A stretch of 64,000 nucleotides of DNA from Cyanobium sp. FGCU52 (GCA_024958715.1 JANWUS010000063.1:1-64000), one strand, 5' to 3'. Positions 21,515-30,900 are shown, counted from the stretch's first letter. The notes: generated by a model not told the origin, from the letters alone. Made by a program: numbers and translations.

Positions 21515-22428
21515 GGCCCGCCACCCACGCCACCGCTCACTCCTCCGCCGGTGCGCTCGAGTTCGCGGCGGACCGCGGCCGCCAGGTCGGCGGAGGGCGG
21601 GGCGGCCTGAAGCGGATCGAGCAGGGCGGCGCGGCTGCGCAGCAGGGCCAGGAAGCGCTCGGCCGTGAGTTCCTCCTCGCCGGCGGCCCCGAGCTGGGCG
21701 AGGGTGCGGCGCAGGTCGGACAGTTCGGCCTCCAGTTCGGCGGAGGTGTAGTCGTGCTGGCCGGCCATCACGGCGGCGAACTGCTCCCGGCGGGCGCGGC
21801 GGGTCGGGGGGTAGGCGGCCAGCAGCTGATCACGGCACTGGCGCCAGGGACGGCCGGCGGTGAGCAGCAGGGCGAGGGCGGCGCTGAGGGCCGGAGCTTC
21901 GGCCTCGGCGATGCGTTGATCGAAGGCGGGCGGCGGGAGCCGCAGTCCCACGAACACCTCCAGCAGTTCGCCGGGGCCGAGCACGGTCTGGGCGTCGTCG
22001 CGCACGGGCAGGGCGGAGGCCTGGAGGGCTTCGATCACATCGGGATGAACAGCGAGGCGGGCGAGGGCGGGGCCGGCGACGAGGGGATCGAGGCGACCGC
22101 CGGGGGCCTCCTGGGCCAGCCAGCGATTGATGGCGCCGAGGGCGAAGAACACCTCGGGGCCGGGGGAGGCGAGCTTGCCGTTGCGCAGCATCGACAGCTG
22201 GGAGTTGTGCACGCGGCCGAGGTCGAGGGCATCGGCGAGGGCGGGGAGGACGCGGTGCGACCAGCCGTTGCGGGCATGCCAGACGCGGATGAGATGGGCG
22301 AAGGCGACACGGCCCGCGGCAAGAGATTCGCGGTGGCCCAAGCGATCGACTCCCTGCTCGATGAATCTGATGGGATCAGGATCGGCTGTGATCCGAATCC
22401 GTATTGCTATCATCGTAACGCTCTGCAT
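21502..22428 (-). CDS. Hypothetical protein with possible HTH-like segment
   Basis: About 308 residues, with no family I can name. The N-terminal third contains 'LGRVHNSQLSMLRNGKLASPGPEVFFALGAINRWL', which has the rhythm of a helix-turn-helix or MerR/XRE-like recognition region. The rest is helical, with 'SAELEAELSDLRRTLAQLGA' near the C terminus. The 3' end overlaps the first desaturase by 13 bases (convergent). The ATG at 22428 leaves only 15 bases to the divergent desaturase ATG, so a later start is plausible, such as the TTG at 22341 ('LGHRESLAAG'). It could be a regulator of its desaturase neighbours, but only by position. Confidence 0.65.
   Translation of the reverse strand: MQSVTMIAIRIRITADPDPIRFIEQGVDRLGHRESLAAGRVAFAHLIRVWHARNGWSHRVLPALADALDLGRVHNSQLSMLRNGKLASPGPEVFFALGAINRWLAQEAPGGRLDPLVAGPALARLAVHPDVIEALQASALPVRDDAQTVLGPGELLEVFVGLRLPPPAFDQRIAEAEAPALSAALALLLTAGRPWRQCRDQLLAAYPPTRRARREQFAAVMAGQHDYTSAELEAELSDLRRTLAQLGAAGEEELTAERFLALLRSRAALLDPLQAAPPSADLAAAVRRELERTGGGVSGGVGGGPQPG
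22408..22413 (+). promoter_or_regulatory. Candidate -10 box for the second desaturase
   Basis: TATCAT lies 31 bases before the ATG at 22444, in the most AT-rich part of this region. No convincing -35 hexamer is present upstream. If used, it lies inside the 5' end of the divergent gene as drawn. Confidence 0.25.
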
Positions 22429-22443
22429 CGAGGTCGGTCCTTC

Positions 22444-23445
22444 ATGGCCGCCACCCCCCTCTCCCGCCGCCCCGGCCCCGCCGGCGCCCCGCTCCAGGCC
22501 CAGCACACCCGCCGGGCCGCCACCATCACCTCCGGCCACGACGCCCTGCGTCGCGCCGAGTCGCTGCACAACCCGCGCCGGGGTGAACCGGCCGGCACGG
22601 TGCCGAAAGGCCAGCGCTGGGGAACCATCGCCTTCATGGTGGTGATCCACGTGCTCGCGCTGGTGGCCCTGCTGCCCCAGTTCTGGAGCGTGCCGGCGGT
22701 GGCCAGCCTGCTGGTTCTCTACTGGGTCACGGCCTGCCTGGGGGTCACGATCGGCTACCACCGCCTGCTGAGCCACCGGGCCTTCCGGGTGCCCCAGTGG
22801 CTGGAGCGTTTCTTCGCCACCTGCGGCGCCCTGAGCTGCCAGCACGGCCCGATCGACTGGGTGGGGCTGCACCGCCACCACCACAAGTTCTCCGATACGG
22901 ATGCGGATCACCATGACAGCAACAAGGGCTTCTGGTGGAGCCACATGGGCTGGATGTTCGAGGAGATCCCGGCGATGGGGGCGGTGCCCCGGCTCACGGG
23001 CGACCTGGCGGCCGATCCCTACTACCGCTGGCTGAACAGCTGGTTCCTGAGCCTGCAGGTGGTGCTGGGCCTGCTGCTGTTCTGGATCGGCACCGTGACC
23101 GGTGCCGGCGGCTGGGCCCTGGTGCTGTGGGGCATCCCCCTGCGCCTGGTGCTCGTGTATCACTGCACCTGGCTGGTGAATTCCGCCACCCACGCCTGGG
23201 GCGAGGCGGTGCACGAGAGCGGCGACAAGTCGCGCAACAACCCCTGGGTGGCGGCGCTCACCTTCGGCGAGGGCTGGCACAACAACCACCACGCCTATCC
23301 CCATTCGGCCCGTCACGGCTTCGGCCCCGGCCAGATCGATCTCACCTGGCAGCACATCCGGCTGATGCGGGCCCTGGGCCTGGCCACGCAGGTGCGGCTG
23401 CCGCGGGCCGCGGGGGCCCCTGAGGCCGCCCGCCCCGTGGCGTAG
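22444..23445 (+). CDS. Acyl-CoA/acyl-lipid desaturase (DesC-like), copy 2
   Basis: A 333-residue delta-9 type membrane desaturase with His boxes 'HRLLSH', 'HRHHH' and 'HNNHH' and the same flanking signatures as copy 1 ('[13 protein letters not shown]', '[15 protein letters not shown]', '[12 protein letters not shown]'). It shares long identical blocks with copy 1, so the two are paralogues. It differs at the second box ('[12 protein letters not shown]' against 'LHSDQPNDHHDA') and has a longer N terminus. The start is the ATG of '[11 protein letters not shown]'. The pair probably differs in acyl substrate or temperature response, which the sequence does not decide. Confidence 0.92.
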   Translation: MAATPLSRRPGPAGAPLQAQHTRRAATITSGHDALRRAESLHNPRRGEPAGTVPKGQRWGTIAFMVVIHVLALVALLPQFWSVPAVASLLVLYWVTACLGVTIGYHRLLSHRAFRVPQWLERFFATCGALSCQHGPIDWVGLHRHHHKFSDTDADHHDSNKGFWWSHMGWMFEEIPAMGAVPRLTGDLAADPYYRWLNSWFLSLQVVLGLLLFWIGTVTGAGGWALVLWGIPLRLVLVYHCTWLVNSATHAWGEAVHESGDKSRNNPWVAALTFGEGWHNNHHAYPHSARHGFGPGQIDLTWQHIRLMRALGLATQVRLPRAAGAPEAARPVA

Positions 23446-23488
23446 GGTGGTCGATCGGATTTCAGGGAAACCAGCGGTTTCGTACGTC

Positions 23489-23947
23489 ATGGCCAAGCGT
23501 GTTCAGGTGGTGCTCAGCGAAGACGTGCTGAGCCTCGGCAGGAACGGTGACCTGGTGGAGGTGGCCCCCGGCTACGCCCGCAACTTCCTGGTTCCCCAGG
23601 GCAAGGCGGTGCCCGTCACCGCAGCGGTGCTGCGCCAGGTGGAACACCGCCGCGCCAAGGAGGCCGAGCGCCAGGCGGCGCTGAAGCAGGAGGCGATCGC
23701 CCTGCGCACTGCCCTCGACACCATCGGCCGCTTCACGGTGAAGAAGCAGACCGGCGGCGACGACGTGCTGTTCGGCACCGTGACCAACGGCGACGTCGCC
23801 GAAGCGATCGAGGCCGCCACCAAGAAGGAGATCGACCGTCGCGACATCTCCGTGCCGGAGATCCACCGCACCGGCAGCTACAAGGTGCAGGTGAAGCTGC
23901 ACCCGGAGGTCACCGCCGAGGTGAACCTCGAAGTGGTGAGCTATTGA
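23489..23947 (+). CDS. rplI: 50S ribosomal protein bL9
   Basis: A 152-residue ribosomal protein of the large subunit. The N-terminal RNA-binding domain shows '[36 protein letters not shown]', followed by the long connecting helix ('[16 protein letters not shown]') and the C-terminal domain ending 'VNLEVVSY'. The ATG of 'MAKRVQV' is the start; the track start lies 14 codons too early. It is followed by a strong intrinsic terminator and then dnaB, a neighbourhood common in bacteria. Confidence 0.97.
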   Translation: MAKRVQVVLSEDVLSLGRNGDLVEVAPGYARNFLVPQGKAVPVTAAVLRQVEHRRAKEAERQAALKQEAIALRTALDTIGRFTVKKQTGGDDVLFGTVTNGDVAEAIEAATKKEIDRRDISVPEIHRTGSYKVQVKLHPEVTAEVNLEVVSY

Positions 23948-23983
23948 TCCGCCCGCAGCCGGCGCCGGCCGCTGCGCTACATG

Positions 23984-24013
23984 AACCCCCGGGGCCCGGG
24001 CTCCGGGGGTTTT
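23984..24013 (+). terminator. Intrinsic terminator after rplI
   Basis: AACCCCCGG (23984-23992) pairs with CCGGGGGTT (24003-24011) around a 10-base loop and is followed by a short T run (TTTTG). The stem is nine perfect base pairs, 36 bases after the rplI stop. Confidence 0.8.
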
Positions 24014-24158
24014 GTTGTGAGGACGCCAGGGCTGGCGGAGCCTCCAGGGGGCACACCCCAGCGATGGGGTGGCAGGGCTGGCGCAAACGCCCCTCCCGGG
24101 GGAGGATAACTCTCCCCCCACCCCCTGCGCGCCGGACACCGGCCGCCCGTGACTCCCG

Positions 24159-25577
24159 ATGGTGAGCGTTCCCCTCAGCGGCTCCAGCGCCGACGCCGAA
24201 GCGGGGGGCCCCCGGGGCGGCCGCGGCTGGAACCGCGGTGAGGCCAGCTTCGAGGCGCTGCCGGATTCGGTGCCGCCCCAGAACCTGGAGGCGGAGGAGG
24301 CGGTGCTGGGCGGGATCCTGCTCGATCCCGACGCCATCGGGCGGGTGGCGGATGTGCTGCGGCCCGAGGCCTTCTACCTGGGGGCGCACCGGGAGATCTA
24401 CCGCACGGCCCTGATGCTGCACGGCCAGGGCAAGCCCACCGACCTCACGGCGATGGCGGCCTGGCTGGCGGACACGGGGCAGCTGGAGAAGGTGGGCGGC
24501 ACGGGGCGGCTCACGGAACTGGTGGAACGCACGCTGTCCACGGCGTCGATCGACCAGGTGGCGCGGCTGGTGATGGACAAGTTCCTGCGGCGGCGGCTGA
24601 TCCGCTCGGGAAACGAGGTGATCCAGCTGGGCTTCGACCAGAGCAAGCCGATGGAGCAGGTGCTCGATGAGGCGGAGCAGAAGATCTTCGCCATCAGCCA
24701 GGAGAAGCCGAGCACGGGTCTGACGCCCACGGCCGAGATTCTCACCCGCACGTTCGAGGAGATCGAGAGCCGCTCGATGGGCACGGCGGTGGCCGGCATC
24801 CCGGTGAACTTCTACGACCTGGACGCGATGACCCAGGGGCTGCAGCGCAGCGACCTGGTGATCATCGCGGGGAGGCCGGCGATGGGCAAAACGGCGATCA
24901 CGCTGAACCTGGCGAAGAACGTGGCGCAGCTGCACGACCTGCCGGTGTGCGTGTTCTCGCTGGAGATGAGCAAGGAGCAGCTCACCTACCGGCTGCTGGC
25001 GATGGAGGTGGGGATCGAGAGCGGGCGACTGCGCACGGGCCGGCTGCAGCAGGAGGAGTGGCCGCTGCTGGGGCAGGGGATCAGCACGCTGGGGCGGCTG
25101 CCGATCTTCATCGACGACAAGCCCAATGCGGGGGTGCTGGAGATGCGCTCGCTGTGCCGGCGGCTGATGGCCGAAAGCGGCAAGGAGCTGGGGCTGGTGG
25201 TGATCGACTACCTGCAGCTGATGGAGGGGGGCGGCTCCGACAACCGGGTGCAGGAGCTGTCGCGGATCACGCGGGGGTTGAAGCAGATGGCCAGGGAGCT
25301 GAACGTGCCGGTGATCGCGCTCTCGCAGCTGAGCCGGGGCGTGGAGGCGCGCACGAACAAGCGGCCGATGCTGAGCGACCTGCGGGAATCGGGCTCGATC
25401 GAGCAGGACGCCGACCTGGTGCTGATGATCTACCGCGACGAGTACTACAACCCGGAAACGGCCGACCGGGGGATCACGGAGGTGATCGTGACCAAGCACC
25501 GCAACGGGCCCGTGGGCACGGTGAAGCTGCTGTTCGAGCCCCAGTTCACCCGCTTCCGCAACCTGGCGGCGCCCTGA
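24159..25577 (+). CDS. dnaB: Replicative DNA helicase DnaB
   Basis: The hexameric 5'-3' helicase of the replication fork. At 472 residues it has the usual length. The N-terminal domain ('PPQNLEAEEAVLGGILLDPDA') is followed by a RecA-like C-terminal domain with Walker A 'AGRPAMGKTAITLNLA' near 240, Walker B 'LGLVVIDYLQLM' near 350 and the DnaB signature 'SQLSRGVEARTNKRPMLSDLRESG'. No intein is present, unlike some cyanobacterial dnaB genes. The leader after the rplI terminator holds a small hairpin (ACCCCA-GCGA-TGGGGT at 24055-24070) and two copies of CAGGGCTGGCG (24027, 24073). A weak GAGGC/GCCTC hairpin spans its stop codon, without a T run. Confidence 0.97.
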   Translation: MVSVPLSGSSADAEAGGPRGGRGWNRGEASFEALPDSVPPQNLEAEEAVLGGILLDPDAIGRVADVLRPEAFYLGAHREIYRTALMLHGQGKPTDLTAMAAWLADTGQLEKVGGTGRLTELVERTLSTASIDQVARLVMDKFLRRRLIRSGNEVIQLGFDQSKPMEQVLDEAEQKIFAISQEKPSTGLTPTAEILTRTFEEIESRSMGTAVAGIPVNFYDLDAMTQGLQRSDLVIIAGRPAMGKTAITLNLAKNVAQLHDLPVCVFSLEMSKEQLTYRLLAMEVGIESGRLRTGRLQQEEWPLLGQGISTLGRLPIFIDDKPNAGVLEMRSLCRRLMAESGKELGLVVIDYLQLMEGGGSDNRVQELSRITRGLKQMARELNVPVIALSQLSRGVEARTNKRPMLSDLRESGSIEQDADLVLMIYRDEYYNPETADRGITEVIVTKHRNGPVGTVKLLFEPQFTRFRNLAAP

Positions 25578-25667
25578 GGCAGGGGCCTCCCGGAGCATAC
25601 CGAAACGCCATGCTCCCAAAAGCAGGTGCCCTTGGCCCTCGCTTTCCGCTGGCACCAGCGCGGACCC

Positions 25668-25895
25668 ATGGCCCAACAGAGCATCACGGTGCGGGTCGAG
25701 CCGGAGCTGGTCCGCTGGTTCCGCGAGGAAACCCACCTTCCCCTCAGCCAGGCGGTGAATGAAGCACTGCGCCTGCTGCAGGCCAGGCTGCAGACCGCGC
25801 AACTGCAACGGCAGATCGATCGGGAGCTGGCCGAGGGCGAAGCGTTGGTGAGCCCAGACGAACTGGCCTACTGGCAGAGGCTCAGCGATGGCTGA
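25668..25895 (+). CDS. Ribbon-helix-helix antitoxin of a MazF-like pair
   Basis: A 75-residue protein. 'SITVRVEPELVRWFREETHLPLSQAVNEALRLLQ' fits a CopG/MetJ-type ribbon-helix-helix, followed by a charged C-terminal arm that probably wraps the toxin. The ATG giving 'MAQQSITV' is preferred to the track start 14 codons upstream. It overlaps the MazF-like gene by eight bases, the usual antitoxin-first order. The pair is inserted between dnaB and mnmG on the same strand. It probably autorepresses its own promoter, by family behaviour. Confidence 0.78.
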   Translation: MAQQSITVRVEPELVRWFREETHLPLSQAVNEALRLLQARLQTAQLQRQIDRELAEGEALVSPDELAYWQRLSDG

Positions 25896-26241
25896 GGCGC
25901 CCGGAACTGTGGCGTTCAGCCCCGGCTCGGTGCTGGTGCGACGGGCCGATCACCAGGCGGGAGACAGCAAACTCAGGCCCTGTGTGGTCGTCTCCAGCGA
26001 GGCGCGGGGCGTCGATCCCCACGCGGACACCGTGATCGTGGTGCCGCTGAGCTCCGACACCGATGGCCGCCAGCGGCTCGCCATGCCGGTGATCGTTCCC
26101 GATACCGGCAATGGCCTCCAGCACACCTCCGCCGCGATGGCCGGACGCGTCTCCAGCGTCCGCAAGACACGCCTGGTTCAGAGGATCGGTGAGGTGAGCG
26201 CCAGCGACTGCGCCGCATCCGGCGGGGCGTGGTGGCCGTGA
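25888..26241 (+). CDS. MazF/PemK-family endoribonuclease toxin
   Basis: A 117-residue MazF/PemK-type protein: '[25 protein letters not shown]' corresponds to the first strands with the conserved 'RPCVVVS', and '[10 protein letters not shown]' and '[21 protein letters not shown]' to the later strands. Members cleave mRNA at short motifs and are held by a partner antitoxin, here the RHH gene it overlaps. The usual 'GD' after 'V.L' is altered ('[10 protein letters not shown]'), so activity may differ. About 60 bases separate it from mnmG. Confidence 0.8.
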   Translation: MAEAPGTVAFSPGSVLVRRADHQAGDSKLRPCVVVSSEARGVDPHADTVIVVPLSSDTDGRQRLAMPVIVPDTGNGLQHTSAAMAGRVSSVRKTRLVQRIGEVSASDCAASGGAWWP

Positions 26242-26302
26242 TCGGGCTGGCCGAGCTGCTGGTAACGGGCTCACCCTACCCAACGCCAGTGAGAATGGTG
26301 TG

Positions 26303-28258
26303 ATGGCCAGCTCCGCATCCCCCACCGCCGCGTCCCCCACCGAAACCTTCGAGCTGATCGTGGTGGGCGGCGGCCACGCCGGCTGCGAGGCGGCCCTCAC
26401 CGCCGCCCGGCTCGGCATCCGCACCGCCCTGTTCACCCTCAACCTCGATCGCATCGCCTGGCAGCCCTGCAATCCGGCGGTAGGCGGTCCGGCCAAGAGC
26501 CAGCTGGTGCATGAAGTGGATGCCCTCGGCGGCGTGATCGGTCGGCTGGCCGATGCCACCGCCCTTCAGAAACGGGTGCTCAACGCCAGCCGTGGCCCGG
26601 CGGTGCGGGCCCTGCGGGCCCAGACGGACAAGCGTCAGTACGCGCGCCAGATGCTGCAGCTGCTGCAGCACACCCCCCACCTCAGCCTGCGCGAGGCGAT
26701 GGTGACGGGCCTGCTCACCGAAGGCAGCGCCGAGAACGGCGACCTGCGCATCACGGGCGTGCGCACCTTCTTCGGCAGCACCTACGCCGCCGACGCCGTG
26801 ATCCTCACCACCGGCACCTTCCTCGGCGGCCGCATCTGGGTGGGCCACCAGTCGATGAGTGCCGGCCGGGCCGGCGAGCAGGCCGCCGAGGGACTCACGG
26901 AGGCCCTGCAGGAGCTGGGCTTCCGCATGGATCGCCTCAAAACCGGCACCCCCGCCCGGGTCGACCGGCGCAGCGTCGCCCTCGACCGGCTGGAGGAGCA
27001 GCCCAGCGACGCCCACGACCGCTTCTTCTCCTTCGATCCCGCCAGCTGGAGCAGCGGCGAGCCGATGAGCTGCCACCTCACCCGCACCACCGCCGCCACC
27101 CACCGGCTGATCCGCGACAACCTCCACCTCACCCCCATCTACGGCGGCGTGATCGACAGCAAGGGGCCGCGCTACTGCCCCTCGATCGAGGACAAGATCG
27201 TGCGCTTCGCCGATAAGGACAGCCACCAGATCTTCCTTGAGCCGGAGGGGCGCGACACCCCCGAGCTCTACGTGCAGGGCTTCTCCACCGGCCTGCCGGA
27301 GGCGCTGCAGCTCGAACTGCTGCGCACCCTCCCCGGCCTGGAGCAGTGCGTGATGCTGCGGCCCGCCTATGCCGTCGACTACGACGTTCTCCCCGCCACC
27401 CAGCTGAAGCCCTCGCTGGAGACCAAGCGCGTGCAGGGCCTGTTCTCCGCCGGCCAGCTCAACGGCACCACCGGCTACGAGGAGGCCGCTGCCCAGGGTC
27501 TGGTGGCCGGCCTCAACGCCGCCCGCCGGCTGCGGGGCCAGGATCCCGTGCACTTCCCCCGCCAGGGCAGCTACATCGGCACATTGATCGACGACCTGGT
27601 CACCAAGGACCTGAAGGAGCCCTACCGGGTGCTCACCAGCCGCAGCGAATACCGGCTCGTGCTCCGCGGCGACAACGCCGACCGGCGGCTCACCCCCCTG
27701 GGCCGCGAGCTGGGGCTGCTCGACGATCGCCGCTGGCAGCTGTTCGAGGCCAAGCAGGCGGCGATCGAGGCCGAGAAGCGGCGGCTGGAAACCGTGCGGC
27801 TGCGCGCGGGCGATCCCGCCGCCCCGGCCGTGGAGGCCGCCACCGGCGCGGCGATCCGGGGCTCGATCACCCTCGCCGACCTGCTGCGCCGCCCCGGCTT
27901 CCACGCCGACGACCTGGCCGCCCATGGCCTGGCGGATCCGGCCCTGGGCCGCGAGGTGCGCGAGGGCGCCGAGATCGACATCAAATACAGCGGCTACCTG
28001 GCCCGCCAGGAGCAGCAGATCGAGCAGGTGCGGCGCCAGGAGCAGCGCCCCCTCAGCCCCAGCCTCGACTACGGCGCCATCACCACCCTCTCCAGCGAGG
28101 CCCGCGAACGGCTGACCGCGGTGCGGCCCGTGAGTCTGGGCCAGGCCGCCCGCATCCCCGGCGTCAGCCCTGCCGATGTGAATGCCCTGCTGCTGTGGCT
28201 GGAGCTGGAGAAACGGCGCCTTGAAAGCCTGGTTACAGTTGCACATCCGCCGCGCTGA
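26303..28258 (+). CDS. mnmG: tRNA uridine-5-carboxymethylaminomethyl modification enzyme MnmG
   Basis: The FAD protein that, with MnmE, installs the cmnm5 group on wobble U34 of certain tRNAs. At 651 residues it has the normal length. The FAD site is '[21 protein letters not shown]'; family signatures are '[21 protein letters not shown]' and '[14 protein letters not shown]', and the C-terminal helical domain ends '...[16 protein letters not shown]'. The ATG after the track's GTG is used as start. mnmE is not in the window. It is followed after eight bases by the membrane-anchored gene, suggesting one transcript. Confidence 0.96.
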   Translation: MASSASPTAASPTETFELIVVGGGHAGCEAALTAARLGIRTALFTLNLDRIAWQPCNPAVGGPAKSQLVHEVDALGGVIGRLADATALQKRVLNASRGPAVRALRAQTDKRQYARQMLQLLQHTPHLSLREAMVTGLLTEGSAENGDLRITGVRTFFGSTYAADAVILTTGTFLGGRIWVGHQSMSAGRAGEQAAEGLTEALQELGFRMDRLKTGTPARVDRRSVALDRLEEQPSDAHDRFFSFDPASWSSGEPMSCHLTRTTAATHRLIRDNLHLTPIYGGVIDSKGPRYCPSIEDKIVRFADKDSHQIFLEPEGRDTPELYVQGFSTGLPEALQLELLRTLPGLEQCVMLRPAYAVDYDVLPATQLKPSLETKRVQGLFSAGQLNGTTGYEEAAAQGLVAGLNAARRLRGQDPVHFPRQGSYIGTLIDDLVTKDLKEPYRVLTSRSEYRLVLRGDNADRRLTPLGRELGLLDDRRWQLFEAKQAAIEAEKRRLETVRLRAGDPAAPAVEAATGAAIRGSITLADLLRRPGFHADDLAAHGLADPALGREVREGAEIDIKYSGYLARQEQQIEQVRRQEQRPLSPSLDYGAITTLSSEARERLTAVRPVSLGQAARIPGVSPADVNALLLWLELEKRRLESLVTVAHPPR

Positions 28259-28266
28259 AGGTCCCG

Positions 28267-29199
28267 GTGAACGCTGGACGCCCCGGCCATGAACCGGGCC
28301 ATCGGCCCCTGCGGGGGATTCCGCGCTCGCGCGCCTTCTGGGAGCTGAATGCCGAGCAGATGATGAACCGGCTGTTCGAGCCGGACGAACCGCTCGACCT
28401 CGACACACCGGCCGACGCAGCCCCCGAGCCGGCCCGCCTCCAGTCCGTGCCACGGCCCCAGCAGGAGAGCACCCCAAGCCGCCGGCGGCGGGCCGCCAGC
28501 CCGCAGACGCCCCGGCCTGCCTCTCCTCTGCGCGCCTCGCTGCGGGAGCAGCCCTGGCTGCTGGCCGCCGCCCTCGGCGGCGTGGGACTGGTGTCGGCAC
28601 TGGTGTCGGCCCTCTACCTCACCCAGTGGAACCGGATGCAGCAGGCGCTCACCCAGGAGCGCAACCTGCTGCTGCTGGAGCGGCTGCGCAGCTTCGGGCC
28701 CGCCACCCCGGCCGCCGCTCCGCCGGCACCGGCCACCCCCGCGGCGCCGGTGCTGCCGCCTCCGGCCGGCACCGCCGCGGCCGGCCTCGAGAACCTGCCG
28801 CCGCCACCGCCCGAGGAGCCCTGGATGCAGCAGCTCTCTCAGCTTCCCGGTGGCGGCGCTCCCGCCGCCATACCCGCCCCCGCCGCCGCCGCTGCTCCGG
28901 GCCGCTCTGCCGCGCCGCTGCTGCGGGTGCCGGTGAGCCCGCCCCTGGCCGCCGCCCTCAGGCGCGCTCCCACCCGTCCGGCGGCCGCCAGCGGGCCGGT
29001 GCCCGTGCTGGTGGGGGTGGTGGCGGCCCCAGGCCAGGCCGGTTCCGCCATCTTCCAGGTGGGCTCCCTCTCCACCAGTGCCGGGGTGGGCGAAACGATC
29101 AGCGGCACCAGCTGGCGGCTGCGCAGCGCCAGCGCCGACAGCGCCGTGATCGAGCGCGACGGCGAGCAGCGCACCGTGGTCATCGGCAACGGCGGCTGA
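28267..29199 (+). CDS. Single-pass membrane protein with PilP/GspC-like C-terminal domain
   Basis: A 310-residue protein with a cytoplasmic N-terminal part, one membrane helix (about 98-118, 'LLAAALGGVGLVSALVSALYL'), a long Pro/Ala-rich linker and a small beta-rich C-terminal domain. The latter ('VPVLVGVVAAPGQAGSAIFQVG', 'GVGETISGTSWRLRSASADSAVIERDG') resembles the homology region of PilP and GspC, which link inner-membrane and outer-membrane parts of type IV pilus and type II secretion machines. GAAGG sits just upstream of the GTG start; ATGs at 28360/28363 are alternatives. No other pilus gene is near. The assignment is by pattern and moderate. Confidence 0.6.
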   Translation: MNAGRPGHEPGHRPLRGIPRSRAFWELNAEQMMNRLFEPDEPLDLDTPADAAPEPARLQSVPRPQQESTPSRRRRAASPQTPRPASPLRASLREQPWLLAAALGGVGLVSALVSALYLTQWNRMQQALTQERNLLLLERLRSFGPATPAAAPPAPATPAAPVLPPPAGTAAAGLENLPPPPPEEPWMQQLSQLPGGGAPAAIPAPAAAAAPGRSAAPLLRVPVSPPLAAALRRAPTRPAAASGPVPVLVGVVAAPGQAGSAIFQVGSLSTSAGVGETISGTSWRLRSASADSAVIERDGEQRTVVIGNGG

Positions 29200-29209
29200 T
29201 CCTCACCCC

Positions 29210-29833
29210 GTGTCCCCCTCCTCCCTCGCCGCCCATCCCTTGCTTCCCTCACCCCGCAGCCTCTGGCAGGCGCCGGCGGCGGAGGTGGTGTCCGCGCGGG
29301 CGGGCCGCAGCCTCTCCGGCGCCTGGAAGCTGCTGCTCCTGGGCGACGGCAGTCCCACCCGACACCTGCAGCTGCTCACCGGCGCGCCGGTGGAGGTTGA
29401 GCTCATCGCCATGGCCCCGGACTCCGGGGAAGACCCCCTCACCCCCGAGGAGGTGGCTGAGCTGGCGCCTCCCCTGCTGCGGCGGCAGGTGTGGCTGGCC
29501 TGCGGCGGCCTCACCCTCGGCTGGGCTGAGAGCTGGTGGAACCAGGCCGAGGCCGAGGCGCACCTGCGCGACCGCAGCCGCCCGATCTGGCTCAGCCTCA
29601 CCGCTGGCCGAGCGGAACTGTTCCGCGAGGTGGACGGCCTGGGCCAGGTGCAGGCCGACTGGCTGGAGCAGCGCTTCGGCCATGGCGGTCCGTTCTGGAG
29701 TCGGCACTATCGCTTCTTCCGCCAGGGCCGCGAACTGACCGTGATCCGGGAGGTGTTTTCGCCCGAACTCCAGCGCTGGCTTGGGCCCGCGACCACCAGC
29801 CCGGCGACCGAGCCCCCGGTCCTCTCTTCATGA
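29210..29833 (+). CDS. Chorismate lyase, cyanobacterial DUF98 type
   Basis: A 207-residue protein of the DUF98 chorismate pyruvate-lyase family, with 'LLLGDGSPTRHLQLLTGAPVEVELI' and 'RRQVWLACGGLTLGWAESWWN' as landmarks. In cyanobacteria this enzyme makes 4-hydroxybenzoate from chorismate for plastoquinone synthesis. It starts at a GTG ten bases after the preceding stop and is the last gene of the mnmG run. Bacterial UbiC is only distantly related, so no symbol is given. Confidence 0.85.
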   Translation: MSPSSLAAHPLLPSPRSLWQAPAAEVVSARAGRSLSGAWKLLLLGDGSPTRHLQLLTGAPVEVELIAMAPDSGEDPLTPEEVAELAPPLLRRQVWLACGGLTLGWAESWWNQAEAEAHLRDRSRPIWLSLTAGRAELFREVDGLGQVQADWLEQRFGHGGPFWSRHYRFFRQGRELTVIREVFSPELQRWLGPATTSPATEPPVLSS

Positions 29834-29906
29834 CGTTTCATGAACTTAGTAACAGGTCCCCACAGTTGCGCCTTGACGGATTGACGGCCGCCATCACCTA
29901 ACCAGG

Positions 29907-30458
29907 ATGCAGGGATCCGAAACGACCCCCATGACCCGCCCCAGCCGCAACGGCCCGCCGGGCCCCAGCCGCGATGGTGATTGGCTCAGCCTCACCGACC
30001 TGGGCCGCATCTACGGCATTTCCGCCGTACACACCGGCAAGCTGCTCGTCGCCGCCGGCCTGCGCCAGGCCAACGGCGAACCCAGCCGCAAGGCCCTGAT
30101 GGCAGGCCTGGCCTGGCAGCAGCATCCGGGCCACCACCACCAGGCCCTCTGGAACCGCGAGGGTTGCGGCCCCCACCTCGAGCGTCAGGGCGTGGAGCCC
30201 CAGCAGCAACGCAATCTTGTGGGCCTCTGGGCCGACCTGCTCACCGCCCTCCAGCAGGGGTCCCCTTCGATCGCCGTCTCGGCCGAGGAGATGGCCGGGG
30301 ATCTGCCGAAGGAACTGGTGGCACCGGTGAACCGGGAACTGCGCCAGCGCGGCTCCACCTTCCAGGTGCGCAGTTCGCTCAGGAGAGCCGCAGCGCCTCG
30401 GCCTGCTTGCTCGCCTGTTCCAGCTGCCGACGCAGGCGATCCTCGTCGGTGTGGCTGA
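29907..30458 (+). CDS. Hypothetical protein with N-terminal HTH-like segment
   Basis: A 183-residue protein. 'WLSLTDLGRIYGISAVHTGKLLVAAGLRQANGEPSRKAL' (about 26-64) looks like a helix-turn-helix of the kind found in phage-type and cyanobacterial small regulators. The rest is helical and Gln/Leu-rich. The last 80 bases overlap the 3' end of the convergent DUF1269 gene, and the final 25 residues are Ala/Pro/Cys-rich, so the true C terminus may have been extended by loss of a stop. An ATG at 29931 is an alternative start. Function unknown. Confidence 0.6.
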   Translation: MQGSETTPMTRPSRNGPPGPSRDGDWLSLTDLGRIYGISAVHTGKLLVAAGLRQANGEPSRKALMAGLAWQQHPGHHHQALWNREGCGPHLERQGVEPQQQRNLVGLWADLLTALQQGSPSIAVSAEEMAGDLPKELVAPVNRELRQRGSTFQVRSSLRRAAAPRPACSPVPAADAGDPRRCG

Positions 30459-30900
30459 GGTTGGTGCGAAGCAGGGTGGCGTGCGGGGCATGAACCCGCA
30501 GCCGATCGATCAGCCGATCGGGGGTGGCATCCTTCACCAGCAGGCAGAGGGCGGCGGTGCCGGGCTTGAGGGTTTCACCCACCTCCCGCATGAAGCCGTC
30601 GTTGATGCCCAGATCGGACATCGACCCTGAGGCCGCCCCCAGGCCCGCCCCCACCGCAGCCCCCAGCAGGGGGTTGAGGAACAGCAGACCCACCAGGGAG
30701 CCCCAGAAGCCACCCCCCAGGGCGCCGGCGGTGGTGAGGTTGATGGCCTGGTGCAGATGCACCTTGCCGTCCTTGTCGTTCTCCACCACGACGGCGTCTT
30801 CGATGGCGATCAGCTGCTCGCGCTGGATGTCGACCAGCTCGCGGCGCACGGTTTCGGCCTCATCCACGGTGGGGAAGCCCACCACGACCAGCTGGCTCAT
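30379..30900 (-). CDS. DUF1269 family protein
   Basis: A 173-residue protein with the DUF1269 layout: 'MSQLVVVGFPTVDEAETVRREL' as first strand and helix, 'DAVVVENDKDGKVHLHQAINLTTAGALGG' in the middle, and a Gly-rich hydrophobic hairpin ('FWGSLVGLLFLNPLLGAAVGAGLGAASG') that probably inserts in or lies on a membrane. 'GTAALCLLVKDATPDRLIDRL' ends the domain. The role of the family is unknown. It is convergent with, and overlaps, the preceding hypothetical gene. Confidence 0.85.
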   Translation of the reverse strand: MSQLVVVGFPTVDEAETVRRELVDIQREQLIAIEDAVVVENDKDGKVHLHQAINLTTAGALGGGFWGSLVGLLFLNPLLGAAVGAGLGAASGSMSDLGINDGFMREVGETLKPGTAALCLLVKDATPDRLIDRLRVHAPHATLLRTNLSHTDEDRLRRQLEQASKQAEALRLS

